Assembly (NCBI GenBank): GCA_019135865.1
Contig: JAGVVD010000022.1
Location: forward strand, 44,204-108,203
Source: Elusimicrobiota bacterium
GTDB taxonomy: Bacteria; Elusimicrobiota; Elusimicrobia; Elusimicrobiales; UBA9959
Reading direction: 5' to 3'
DNA length: 64,000 nucleotides
How positions within the stretch are numbered: the first letter of the stretch is position 1; the number at the start of each line of letters is the position of its first letter. Below, piece by piece: positions 39,523-47,354 of the stretch. The notes beneath the pieces are model-generated. The model saw only the letters and a list, made by a program, of their open reading frames with translations, was not told the DNA's origin and did no database searches. Made by a program: the position numbers and the translations under genes.

Positions 39523-40790
39523 ACGCCGCCCCGAAGTCGATGAGGCTGCAGATAGCCATATTCGGAAGGACCAATGTCGGCAAGTCCAGCGTCCTGAACA
39601 TGATCGCCGGCCAGGACGCCGCGATAACCTCGCCGGTGCCCGGCACCACCACCGACGTGGTCGAGAAGAGCATGGAACTGCTCCCCGTGGGACCGGTGCT
39701 GTTCCTCGACACCGCCGGGCTCGACGACACGGGAGCCCTCGGCGGACCTCGCACGGAACGGGCCCGCCGCGTCTTCCGCCGCGCGGACGTCGTCCTTCTC
39801 GTCGCTGAGCCGTCGGTGTGGGGGGAATGGGAGGACGGGGTCCTCGAAGCCGCCGCGGCGAGGAAGACGCCGGTCATCGTCCTGGTCAATAAGACGGACC
39901 TGGGCGCGCCCTCCGGCGCCCTCGCGGCGGCCCTGCGCGACAAAGGACTGGAACACGTACTCTGCTCGGCGACGGACGCCGGACGCCGCGAGGAGACCGT
40001 CGCGGCCATAAAGGAGCGCCTGCTCCGCCTCACCGCCGCGCAGCCGGGCGCGCCGTCGTCCATAATCGGCGACCTCGTGCGCCACGGGGACACCGTCGTC
40101 CTGATCATACCGATAGACAAGGAAGCGCCCAAGGGACGGATAATACTGCCGCAGGTGCAGGTGATGCGCGACCTGCTCGATCACGGGGCGATCCCTCTCG
40201 CCTGCCGCGAGCACGAATACGAAGCCGCCCTGGCCTCGCTTAAAGCCCCGCCGGCACTGGTGGTCTGCGATTCCCAGGTGGTCGACCTGATGGTGCGGCT
40301 CACCCCGCCGGAAGTCCCCTGCACCACCTTCTCCATTCTTTTCGCCCGCTTCAAGGGCGACCTGGCGGTCTACGCCGCCGGCGCGGCGGCCATCCGAGGC
40401 CTGCGGCCCGGCGACAGGGTCGCGGTGCTCGAGGCCTGCAGCCATCACGCCGTCGAGGACGACATCGGCCGGGTGAAACTTCCGCGCTGGCTCAGGGAAA
40501 AGGCCGGAGGGGACCTCCGGATAGACGTTTTCGCGGGCCGGGACCTGCCGCCGGACATGGCCAGTTACAGGCTGGCCGTGCATTGCGGCGGCTGCATGCT
40601 GGGCAGGAAGGAGATACTGGCCCGGATGGACGGGGCCGCGGGCGCCGGCGTACCGATAACCAACTACGGGACCGCCATATCGGAGTGCAGGGGAGCGCTG
40701 GAAAGGGTGCTATCGCCTTTCCCCGCGGCCCTGGCCGCCTATCGCGGCGCCCTCACCGGGGCGGAGAGACGTCGTATTCCGGGTGCGTAA
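39519..40790 (+). CDS. hydF: [FeFe] hydrogenase maturation GTPase/scaffold HydF
   Basis: A 423-residue scaffold on which the diiron subcluster is assembled and passed to HydA. GTPase motifs: GRTNVGKS (G1), PGTTTD (G2), LDTAGLDD (G3), NKTD (G4). The C-terminal [4Fe-4S] ligands are visible as ACSHH and VHCGGCMLG. HydE and HydF genes overlap, completing the G-E-F set. The 3' end runs 38 bp into the oppositely oriented gene at 40753, so the two transcripts are convergent and overlapping. Confidence 0.93.
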   Translation: MNAAPKSMRLQIAIFGRTNVGKSSVLNMIAGQDAAITSPVPGTTTDVVEKSMELLPVGPVLFLDTAGLDDTGALGGPRTERARRVFRRADVVLLVAEPSVWGEWEDGVLEAAAARKTPVIVLVNKTDLGAPSGALAAALRDKGLEHVLCSATDAGRREETVAAIKERLLRLTAAQPGAPSSIIGDLVRHGDTVVLIIPIDKEAPKGRIILPQVQVMRDLLDHGAIPLACREHEYEAALASLKAPPALVVCDSQVVDLMVRLTPPEVPCTTFSILFARFKGDLAVYAAGAAAIRGLRPGDRVAVLEACSHHAVEDDIGRVKLPRWLREKAGGDLRIDVFAGRDLPPDMASYRLAVHCGGCMLGRKEILARMDGAAGAGVPITNYGTAISECRGALERVLSPFPAALAAYRGALTGAERRRIPGA

Positions 40791-41004
40791 GCAGGCAGTA
40801 ATTCCTCATCACCAGCCGCTCATTGGCCGGGGTGATCCTGGCCGAGGGGCAAACATCCGAATTCGGCGGGCAAAGCTGCGCCAGGGTATGCCCGTGGTCC
40901 TTGTACTGGTCGCAGGCGCCGCATATCATCCCGAGGTCGCGGGCGATATGCCTCCGCTTCTCGGCCGCCAGGAACTCCAGGAATTTCCTCGCGTCGGTCT
41001 TCAT
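40753..41004 (-). CDS. Small Cys-containing protein, function unknown
   Basis: An 83-residue protein I do not recognise. After a helical, charged start (ARKFLEFLAAEKRRHIARDLG) come C28-x2-C31 (ICGACDQY), C45, C52 and C70, with several His residues (DHGHTLAQLC), a plausible zinc or iron-sulfur site. ATG 41004 overlaps the stop of the exported-protein gene at 41001 (ATGA), which supports translational coupling and the start choice. Its last 38 bp overlap the 3' end of hydF on the other strand. Adjacent position to hydrogenase maturation genes is noted, but the strand differs. Confidence 0.65.
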   Translation of the reverse strand: MKTDARKFLEFLAAEKRRHIARDLGMICGACDQYKDHGHTLAQLCPPNSDVCPSARITPANERLVMRNYCLLTHPEYDVSPPR

Positions 41005-41573
41005 CCGGCCGGCGCTTTTTCCGGATATTCGAGTATCTCGTAACGGCTCAGCACGCGGGCGCGCAGTTCTTTGGGGGCCGGCGCGGCGGGGGAATACTTG
41101 CTGTGATAGTAGAAACCGCCGAAAAGCTCGCGCCTGGAGGTGCAGGCCCCGCCTTCGGGATACAGCGGCTGCTCCCCGGCGGCGAAGCCGCCTTTGTGAT
41201 CTCCCCGTCCCAGCAGCGCGAAACCGAAGACGGAGGTGCGGGCCAGCATGTTGAAGGCCTCCTCCGCCGTCGCGGGCTCGAGGACCTCCACCCGGGCAAG
41301 AGGGTACAGCGAGGTTATACCGCTCTCCAGCATCGAGGCTGTTTCCGCGCAGCCTTTGGGGGAAACGGCGTCCCTGTCGCTCCTGCCCGCCGGCGAGCAG
41401 TCCCCCGTCAGCACCACGAAAAGACCGCGGCGGCAGAAATCGAGTTCCAGGTAGGGCTTCTCGGGGCGGGAGCCGAAACTGGAGAAAGGCTCGAACGCCG
41501 CCGCCGGCCCCGCTAGCAGCAGCGAGAGCGCCGTTATCAGGGCCGGGCGGTGACCGATATGTGCCTGTCGCAT
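41001..41573 (-). CDS. Exported protein of unknown function
   Basis: A 190-residue protein with a signal peptide (RPALITALSLLLAGPAAAFE). The mature part has four Cys (DFCRRG, GDCSPAG, KGCAET, GGACTS) and a central strand-helix region (VEVLEPATAEEAFNMLA, VFGFALLGRGDHKGG), ending in basic and Tyr-rich residues. No family was recognised. It is translationally coupled to the small Cys protein downstream. Its ATG follows a GGGAGGAG stretch closely. It diverges from the lysine fermentation operon across an AT-rich spacer of about 95 bp. Confidence 0.65.
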   Translation of the reverse strand: MRQAHIGHRPALITALSLLLAGPAAAFEPFSSFGSRPEKPYLELDFCRRGLFVVLTGDCSPAGRSDRDAVSPKGCAETASMLESGITSLYPLARVEVLEPATAEEAFNMLARTSVFGFALLGRGDHKGGFAAGEQPLYPEGGACTSRRELFGGFYYHSKYSPAAPAPKELRARVLSRYEILEYPEKAPAG

Positions 41574-41601
41574 ACTCCTCTCCCATCATATATTATTTTG
41601 T

Positions 41602-41607
41602 TATAAT
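41602..41607 (+). promoter_or_regulatory. Candidate -10 box of the lysine fermentation operon
   Basis: TATAAT within an AT-rich spacer that also serves the divergent gene at 41573. No clear -35 box. A leader of about 55 bases with ribosome site AAGGAGAG leads to ATG 41669. Confidence 0.5.
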
Positions 41608-41668
41608 AAACGCAAATATACCGTTCCCGGGACGATTTTCGCGGCGGCAGCCGCGGCAAGGAGAGAAA

Positions 41669-42349
41669 ATGAAACCAGTCGTTACCGCCGAAAAAGCGGT
41701 GGAGGATATAAAGGACGGCGCTTCGCTGATGGTGTCCGGCTTCATGGGCTGCGGCAACGCCTTCACGCTGATAGACGCCCTGATAAAAAAGGGCACGAAA
41801 GGGCTCGATCTGATAACCAGCGACACCGCCTACCCCAACGTGGGCGTGGGGCGCCTGATCTGCGAATGCCGCGCCGCCACGCTGACGGCCTCGCATATAG
41901 GCACCAATCCCGTCTCCGGCCAGAAGATGAACTGCGGCGAGCTCAAGGTCACGCTGGTCCCGCAGGGCACCTTCGCCGAGCGCATACGCGCCAAGGGCGC
42001 CGGCCTGGGCGGGGTGCTGACCCCGACCGGGGTAGGCACCGAGGTCGAGAAAGGGAAGCAGAAACTGCATCTCAACGGCAGGGATTACCTCCTCGAGATG
42101 CCTCTCGGCGCCGACTTCGCCTTCATAAGGGCGGAGGTCGCCGACAAGTACGGCAACTGCTTCCTGCCGGGCTCGTCCAAGAACATGGCCGTGGTGATGG
42201 CCATGGCCGCCGACCACGTCATAGTCGAGGCCGAGAAGATCGTGGAACCCGGCGGACTGGACCCCGAGCGCGTTACCATACCCGGAGCCTTCGTCTCCGC
42301 GATAGTGCAGGCCGTCCTGCCGGTCTCGAACCTGCAGCTCAACCCCTGA
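41669..42349 (+). CDS. CoA transferase subunit A (AtoD-like)
   Basis: A 226-residue alpha subunit of a family I CoA transferase. The typical SGFMGCGNAFTLIDALIKKGTK start, GVGRLICE and the glycine-rich KGAGLGGVLTPTGVGTEVE are present. In lysine fermentation this enzyme moves CoA between butyryl-CoA or acetyl-CoA and acetoacetate, the product released by Kce. The start is ATG 41669 with AAGGAG seven to eight bases ahead. It heads the lysine operon and is followed after 11 bp by the B subunit. Confidence 0.9.
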   Translation: MKPVVTAEKAVEDIKDGASLMVSGFMGCGNAFTLIDALIKKGTKGLDLITSDTAYPNVGVGRLICECRAATLTASHIGTNPVSGQKMNCGELKVTLVPQGTFAERIRAKGAGLGGVLTPTGVGTEVEKGKQKLHLNGRDYLLEMPLGADFAFIRAEVADKYGNCFLPGSSKNMAVVMAMAADHVIVEAEKIVEPGGLDPERVTIPGAFVSAIVQAVLPVSNLQLNP

Positions 42350-42360
42350 GGAGAATTCGA

Positions 42361-43020
42361 ATGGATCCCAAGGAACTCAAGAGAATACGCATAGCCAGGC
42401 GCATAGCGCAGGAACTGCCCGACGGGGCGCTGGTCAACCTGGGTATCGGCATGCCGACGCTGGTCGGCAATCATATCCCGCAGGGCCGCACCATAATACT
42501 CCAGTCCGAGAACGGCTTCACCGGCCTGGGCCCGGCCGCGGAAAAAGGGAAGGAGAACCCCGCCATCGTCAACGCCGGCGGACAGCCCGTGACGATAGTC
42601 CCCGGCGGCGCCTTCTTCGACTCGGCCATGAGCTTCGCCATCATACGCGGCGGGCACGTCGACTACACCGTGCTCGGCGCGCTGGAAGTGGACATGGCGG
42701 GGAACCTGGCCAGTTACATGATACCGGGCAAGATGGTGCCGGGCATGGGCGGCGCGATGGACCTGGTGGCGGGCGCCCGCAACGTCATCATCGCCATGGA
42801 GCACGTCAACAAGAACGGCGCGCCCAAGATCCTCAAGAAGTGCACGCTGCCCCTGACCGCCGTGGGCGAGGTGGACCTGATAGTCACCGACATGGCCTTC
42901 ATCCGCGTCACCAAAAAAGGACTGGTGCTGGAGGAGATAGCCGAGGACACGACCGTCGAAGAGGTCGTCAAGGCCACCGAAGCCCCGCTGCACGTGGCGG
43001 GCAAACTGGGCAGATTCTAA
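42361..43020 (+). CDS. CoA transferase subunit B (AtoA-like)
   Basis: A 219-residue beta subunit of the same CoA transferase. The active-site Glu lies in the conserved ILQSENGFTGLGP motif. NLGIGMPTLVGNH and the late GGAMDLVAGARNVIIAMEH are further family signatures. ATG 42361 follows GAGGAG. It forms the heteromer with the A subunit and is followed by kce after 9 bp. Confidence 0.92.
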   Translation: MDPKELKRIRIARRIAQELPDGALVNLGIGMPTLVGNHIPQGRTIILQSENGFTGLGPAAEKGKENPAIVNAGGQPVTIVPGGAFFDSAMSFAIIRGGHVDYTVLGALEVDMAGNLASYMIPGKMVPGMGGAMDLVAGARNVIIAMEHVNKNGAPKILKKCTLPLTAVGEVDLIVTDMAFIRVTKKGLVLEEIAEDTTVEEVVKATEAPLHVAGKLGRF

Positions 43021-43029
43021 GGAGGGGAC

Positions 43030-43848
43030 ATGGCGAACAAAATGATCATAACCTGCGCCATCACCGGCGCGGAAACCACGAAGAAGCAGCAGCCGGCCCT
43101 GCCGGTAACGCCGGAGGAACTGGCCGCGGCCGCGGCGGAAGCCTGCGAAGCGGGCGCGTCGATAGTACACCTCCACGCCCGCAACGACGACGGCTCGCCC
43201 ACCGCCGATATCAAGGTGTTCAAGAAGGCCATCGACCTGATACGCGCCAAGAGCGACGTGGTCATAGAGATCACCACCGGCGGCGCCGTGGGCATGACGC
43301 CGGAGGAGCGCATCGCCCCCGTGGCCCTGAAGCCCGATATGGCCTCGCTCGACTGCGGGACCGTCAACTTCGGCGACGAGTACATCGTCAACACCCTGCC
43401 GATCATGCGCCAGTTCGCCTCCGAGATGAACAGGCACGGCGTGCGTCCCACGCTGGAATGCTTCGACGTAAGCCATGTCCAGTCCTCGCACATACTGATA
43501 AAGGAAGGACTGATAAAGCCGCCGTACCATTACGGTTTCGTGATGGCCGTGCCGGCGGCGCTCAGCATGAGCGTCAAGACCCTCTCCTACATGATAGACC
43601 AGATGCCCGCCGAGAGCTACTTCACCGTAATGGGCATAGGCCGCGCCCACATCCCCGGCATCTGCGGGGCCATAGCCTCCGGAGGGTTCATCCGCGTGGG
43701 CTTCGAGGACAATATTTACTATTCGAAGGGCCGGCTGGCCAAGTCCAACGCCGAGTTCGTGGAGCGGGCCGTCCGCTTCTCGAAAGAGGCCGGCCTGGAA
43801 ATAGCGAAGCCCTCGGACGTGAGAGAACTTTTCAAACTCAGGCAGTAA
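43030..43848 (+). CDS. kce: 3-keto-5-aminohexanoate cleavage enzyme Kce
   Basis: A 272-residue zinc enzyme of the BKACE family. It condenses 5-amino-3-oxohexanoate with acetyl-CoA and splits it to 3-aminobutyryl-CoA and acetoacetate. Zn ligands are expected at His47 and His49 in SIVHLHARNDDG, with a later Glu. The N-terminus (IITCAITGAETT) and CFDVSHVQ and GIGRAHIPG motifs match Kce. It is placed between the CoA transferase and two kdd genes, as expected for the pathway. Confidence 0.93.
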   Translation: MANKMIITCAITGAETTKKQQPALPVTPEELAAAAAEACEAGASIVHLHARNDDGSPTADIKVFKKAIDLIRAKSDVVIEITTGGAVGMTPEERIAPVALKPDMASLDCGTVNFGDEYIVNTLPIMRQFASEMNRHGVRPTLECFDVSHVQSSHILIKEGLIKPPYHYGFVMAVPAALSMSVKTLSYMIDQMPAESYFTVMGIGRAHIPGICGAIASGGFIRVGFEDNIYYSKGRLAKSNAEFVERAVRFSKEAGLEIAKPSDVRELFKLRQ

Positions 43849-43882
43849 AGACCAACTTAAACCGGAATACCAAGGAGATACC

Positions 43883-44950
43883 ATGCCCACGAAGACCGAC
43901 GTTCAGGTTAAGAAAGACGGGAATCCTTTCGGCGCGCACCGCGTGCTGGAGCCCAAAGGCGTGCTGCCCCAGCCCGCCGTCAGGGTCGACAACAATATGG
44001 ACTACATCTACGACAACGAGCTGTTGCTCGAGGTCGAGACGCTCAATATCGACTCCGCCAGCTTCACCCAGATCAAGAAGGAATGCGGCGGCGACGAGGA
44101 GAAGATCAAGGCCATGATCCTCAAGATCGTCGGCGAGCGCGGCAAGATGCAGAACCCGGTCACCGGCTCCGGCGGCATGTTCCGCGGCAAGGTCCTCAAG
44201 ATCGGTCCCAGGCTCCAGGGCAAGATAAACCTCGAGGAAGGGGACAAGATCGCCAGCCTGGTCTCCCTCTCGCTCACCCCGCTGAAGATAGAGAAGATCA
44301 TGGGCATCAAGCCCGGCACCGAGCAGGTCAACGTCAAGGCCAAGGCCATCATCTTCGAAAGCGGCATCTACGCCAAACTCCCCAAGGACATGCCCGAGAC
44401 CCTGGCCCTGGCCGTCCTCGACGTGGCCGGCGCCCCGGCCCAGACCGCCAAACTGGTCCGCCCCGGCAACACCGTGGTCATAATCGGCGCGGCGGGCAAG
44501 AGCGGCGTCCTCTGCGCCTACGAGGCGAAGAAGCGCGCCGGCTGCACCGGCAGGATCATCGGCATCACCAGCTCCGACAGCGGCCTGGCCAAGATGAAGG
44601 AACAGGGCTTCTGCCACGATTGCTTCAAGCTCAGCGCCACCGACGCGCTGTCCTGCTACGAAGCCGTCCACAAGGCCACCGGCGGGAAAATGGCCGACGT
44701 GATCATCAACTGCGTCAACATCCCCAACACCGAGATGGCCTCCATCCTGATGTGCCGCGACGGGGGCATAGTCTACTTCTTCACGATGGCCACCTCGTTC
44801 ACCAAGGCCGCGCTCGGCGCCGAAGGCGTCGGCAAGGACGTGGACATGATCATCGGCAACGGCTACACCAAGGACCACGCCGAGATCACGCTCAACCTGC
44901 TGCGCGAGTCGAAGCAGTTGCGCGACATCTACGAGAATCTGTACGCCTGA
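43883..44950 (+). CDS. kdd: L-erythro-3,5-diaminohexanoate dehydrogenase, copy 1
   Basis: A 355-residue NAD(P)-dependent dehydrogenase that deaminates 3,5-diaminohexanoate to 5-amino-3-oxohexanoate. It shows NPFGAHRVLEPKGVLPQPA near the N-terminus, GAPAQTAKLVRPGNTVVIIGAAGKSG (Rossmann motif split here by the preceding linker), CVNIPNTEMASIL and TSFTKAALGAEGVGKD. It is a close paralogue of the next gene, roughly 70% identical by eye. AAGGAG precedes ATG 43883. Its stop codon lies in the loop of a perfect 7-bp hairpin, and a 14-bp hairpin follows. Confidence 0.9.
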   Translation: MPTKTDVQVKKDGNPFGAHRVLEPKGVLPQPAVRVDNNMDYIYDNELLLEVETLNIDSASFTQIKKECGGDEEKIKAMILKIVGERGKMQNPVTGSGGMFRGKVLKIGPRLQGKINLEEGDKIASLVSLSLTPLKIEKIMGIKPGTEQVNVKAKAIIFESGIYAKLPKDMPETLALAVLDVAGAPAQTAKLVRPGNTVVIIGAAGKSGVLCAYEAKKRAGCTGRIIGITSSDSGLAKMKEQGFCHDCFKLSATDALSCYEAVHKATGGKMADVIINCVNIPNTEMASILMCRDGGIVYFFTMATSFTKAALGAEGVGKDVDMIIGNGYTKDHAEITLNLLRESKQLRDIYENLYA

Positions 44951-44989
44951 GGCGTACGGCCCGGCTCCCGGTCGTCCGGGAGCCGGGCC
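44941..44989 (+). repeat. Two strong hairpins at the kdd1 stop and in the kdd1-kdd2 gap
   Basis: GTACGCC-TGA-GGCGTAC (44941-44957) is a perfect 7-bp stem whose loop is the kdd1 stop codon. Directly after it, GGCCCGGCTCCCGG-TCGT-CCGGGAGCCGGGCC (44958-44989) is a perfect 14-bp stem. There is no T-run, so a simple terminator is unlikely. They may set mRNA processing or lower downstream expression. Confidence 0.8.
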
Positions 44990-45004
44990 GGCCCAGGGAG
45001 ACGC

Positions 45005-46069
45005 ATGACCCCGACCGGACCCGCGATAAAGAAGGGCGGCAACCCCTTCGGCGCCCACCGCGTGCTGGAGCCGCGCGGCGGTCTTCCGCAGCCGGCGGTA
45101 AAGCTCGACAACTCCACGGACTTCATCTACGACAACGAGATACTCGTCGACGTGGACACGCTCAATATCGATTCCGCCAGTTTCACGCAGATCCGGAAGG
45201 AGTGCGGAGGCGACGAGGAGAGGATAAAGTCCGCCATACTCTCGATAGTGGCCGAACGCGGCAAGATGCAGAACCCGGTCACCGGCTCCGGCGGCATGTT
45301 CATAGGCCGGGTCGAGAAGATCGGCCCTGCGCTGGAAGGCAGGACGGACCTGCGCGCGGGAGACAAGATCGCCAGCCTGGTCTCCCTCTCGCTCACCCCG
45401 CTGAAGATAGAGAAGATCATCGGCATCAAGCCCGGCACCGAGCAGGTCAACGTCAAGGCCAAGGCCATCATCTTCGAGAGCGGCATCTACGCGAAGATAC
45501 CCGCGGATATCCCGGAGAAACTGGCTCTGGCCATGCTGGACGTGGCCGGCGCCCCGGCCCAGACCGCCAAGCTGGTGCGGCCCAACCAGGTGGTGGTCGT
45601 GATAGGGGCGGGCGGGAAGTCCGGGCTCCTTTGCGCCTACGAGGCCAGCAAGATAGCCGGCGTGGCCGGGATCGTCGTGGGCATAGAATACTCGGAAGAA
45701 GGCTGCGGCAAGGCGCGGGAGTTCGGCTTCTGCGACCATGTAATACAGGCCAGCGCCACCGACGCGCTGGACTGCCACGCAAAACTGACGGCCGCCACCG
45801 GGGGGAATCTCGCCGACGTGGTGATAAACTGCGTCAACATCCCCAATACCGAGATGGCCTCCATACTGATGTGCCGCGACGAGGGCACGGTCTATTTCTT
45901 CAGCATGGCCACCTCCTTCACCAAGGCCGCGCTCGGCGCCGAGGGCGTCGGCAAGGACATAGTCATGCTGGTGGGCAACGGCTATACCCGCCATCACGCC
46001 GAGACCACCCTCAACATACTGCGGGAATCCCCGGCCATAAGGGCCGCCTATGAGAAGCTTTACGCATAA
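45005..46069 (+). CDS. kdd: L-erythro-3,5-diaminohexanoate dehydrogenase, copy 2
   Basis: A 354-residue paralogue of the preceding gene, full length with the same motifs (NPFGAHRVLEP, VVVVIGAGGKSG, CVNIPNTEMASIL, TSFTKAALGAEGVGKD). The dinucleotide loop differs: copy 1 follows with GRIIGITSSDSG, copy 2 with GIVVGIEYSEEG, which carries acidic residues at the strand end where NAD preference is often set. So the copies may use different cofactors, or one may be a non-identical subunit. A 131-base tract is almost identical to copy 1 at the nucleotide level. GGGAG precedes ATG 45005. Confidence 0.9.
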   Translation: MTPTGPAIKKGGNPFGAHRVLEPRGGLPQPAVKLDNSTDFIYDNEILVDVDTLNIDSASFTQIRKECGGDEERIKSAILSIVAERGKMQNPVTGSGGMFIGRVEKIGPALEGRTDLRAGDKIASLVSLSLTPLKIEKIIGIKPGTEQVNVKAKAIIFESGIYAKIPADIPEKLALAMLDVAGAPAQTAKLVRPNQVVVVIGAGGKSGLLCAYEASKIAGVAGIVVGIEYSEEGCGKAREFGFCDHVIQASATDALDCHAKLTAATGGNLADVVINCVNIPNTEMASILMCRDEGTVYFFSMATSFTKAALGAEGVGKDIVMLVGNGYTRHHAETTLNILRESPAIRAAYEKLYA

Positions 46070-46080
46070 GGAGAGATAAC

Positions 46081-47346
46081 ATGCGCGAATACGCCGAAGT
46101 CGACTACAGGAAGATACCGCTCTGGAAGAACGTGCCCGAGCGCGACTGGAACGATTACAAGTGGCAGCTGCGCAACGTCATCAAGGACATCCCGACGCTC
46201 GAGAAGGTCGCGGTCCTGACGGCGCAGGAGAAGCGGGACCTCAAATCCTGCCTGAAGAAGTTCACGATGGCCATCACGCCTTACTACGCGGCGCTTATGG
46301 ACAAGCGGGACAGGGGCTGCCCGGTGCGCATGCAGGCCATACCGCGCGGCTTCGAGCTCATGGACGACCCGTCCGATCTCTCGGACCCGCTGCACGAGGA
46401 CGTGGACTCGCCGGTGCCGGGCCTCACCCACCGCTACCCGGACCGCGTCCTGCTGCTGGTCACCAATATCTGCTCGATGAACTGCCGGCACTGCACCCGC
46501 CGCCGCCTGGTCGGCTTCACCGACGTGCATATGTCGCAGCGGAACCTGGACAAGGCCATCGAGTACATACGCCGCAGCCCCGAGGTGCGCGACGTCCTGA
46601 TCTCCGGCGGGGACCCGCTGGTGCTGACCGACGAGATGCTGGAAGGGATAATCCGCAAGATCCGCGCGATAAAGCACGTCGAGATAATCCGCATAGGCAC
46701 CCGCACCCCGGTCGTCATGCCGATGCGCATAACCGACCCGCTCGTGAACATGCTCCGGAAGTACCACCCGATATACGTCAACACCCACTTCAACCACGTC
46801 AAGGAGATGACGGCCGAGGCGCGCGAGGCCTGCCGGAAACTCGCCGACGCCGGCATCCCGCTGGGGAACCAGAGCGTGCTGCTGCGCGGCGTCAACGACT
46901 GTCCGCAGACCATGAAGAAACTCGTCCACGAGCTCCTGATGGCCCGCGTGAAGCCCTACTACATCTACCAGTGCGACCTGTCAAAGGGCATCAGCCATTT
47001 CCGCACGACGGTGTCCAAGGGCATAGAGATAGTGGAGAACCTCCGCGGCCACACCACCGGCATGGCCGTCCCGACCTTCGTCGTGGACGCGCCCGGCGGC
47101 GGCGGCAAGACGCCCGTCATGCCCAACTACCTCATTTCGATGTCGGAGAAGCGCGTGGTGCTGCGCAACTACGAGGGCGTCATCACCACTTACACCGAGC
47201 CCTCCGGCTATTCGGCCTCCTGCGGGGGGGAGAACTGCCCGGACAAGGCGTACAAGCCGATGGACGGCGTGGCCAAGCTGCTCAGCGGCGAAAAGCTGAC
47301 GCTGGAGCCCGCGCACCTCGTCAGGACGAAACGGCACCGCAAATAG
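46081..47346 (+). CDS. kamA: Lysine 2,3-aminomutase KamA
   Basis: A 421-residue radical SAM, PLP-dependent enzyme that converts L-lysine to L-beta-lysine, the first step of the pathway. The SAM cluster motif is C131-x3-C135-x2-C138 (CSMNCRHC). The PLP lysine is K343 in PGGGGKTPVMPNY. GGDPLVLTD and GTRTPVVMP are family motifs. Length and C-terminus (ENCPDKAYKP, Cys residues for zinc) agree with characterised KamA. An AAGGAGAG site precedes ATG 46081. Confidence 0.95.
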   Translation: MREYAEVDYRKIPLWKNVPERDWNDYKWQLRNVIKDIPTLEKVAVLTAQEKRDLKSCLKKFTMAITPYYAALMDKRDRGCPVRMQAIPRGFELMDDPSDLSDPLHEDVDSPVPGLTHRYPDRVLLLVTNICSMNCRHCTRRRLVGFTDVHMSQRNLDKAIEYIRRSPEVRDVLISGGDPLVLTDEMLEGIIRKIRAIKHVEIIRIGTRTPVVMPMRITDPLVNMLRKYHPIYVNTHFNHVKEMTAEAREACRKLADAGIPLGNQSVLLRGVNDCPQTMKKLVHELLMARVKPYYIYQCDLSKGISHFRTTVSKGIEIVENLRGHTTGMAVPTFVVDAPGGGGKTPVMPNYLISMSEKRVVLRNYEGVITTYTEPSGYSASCGGENCPDKAYKPMDGVAKLLSGEKLTLEPAHLVRTKRHRK

Positions 47347-47354
47347 GAGAAGCG

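Noticed and set aside
44958..44989. Transcription terminator between kdd1 and kdd2
   Set aside because: The stem is very strong but no T-run follows, and kdd2 with the rest of the pathway continues with normal spacing. It is recorded as a hairpin element instead.
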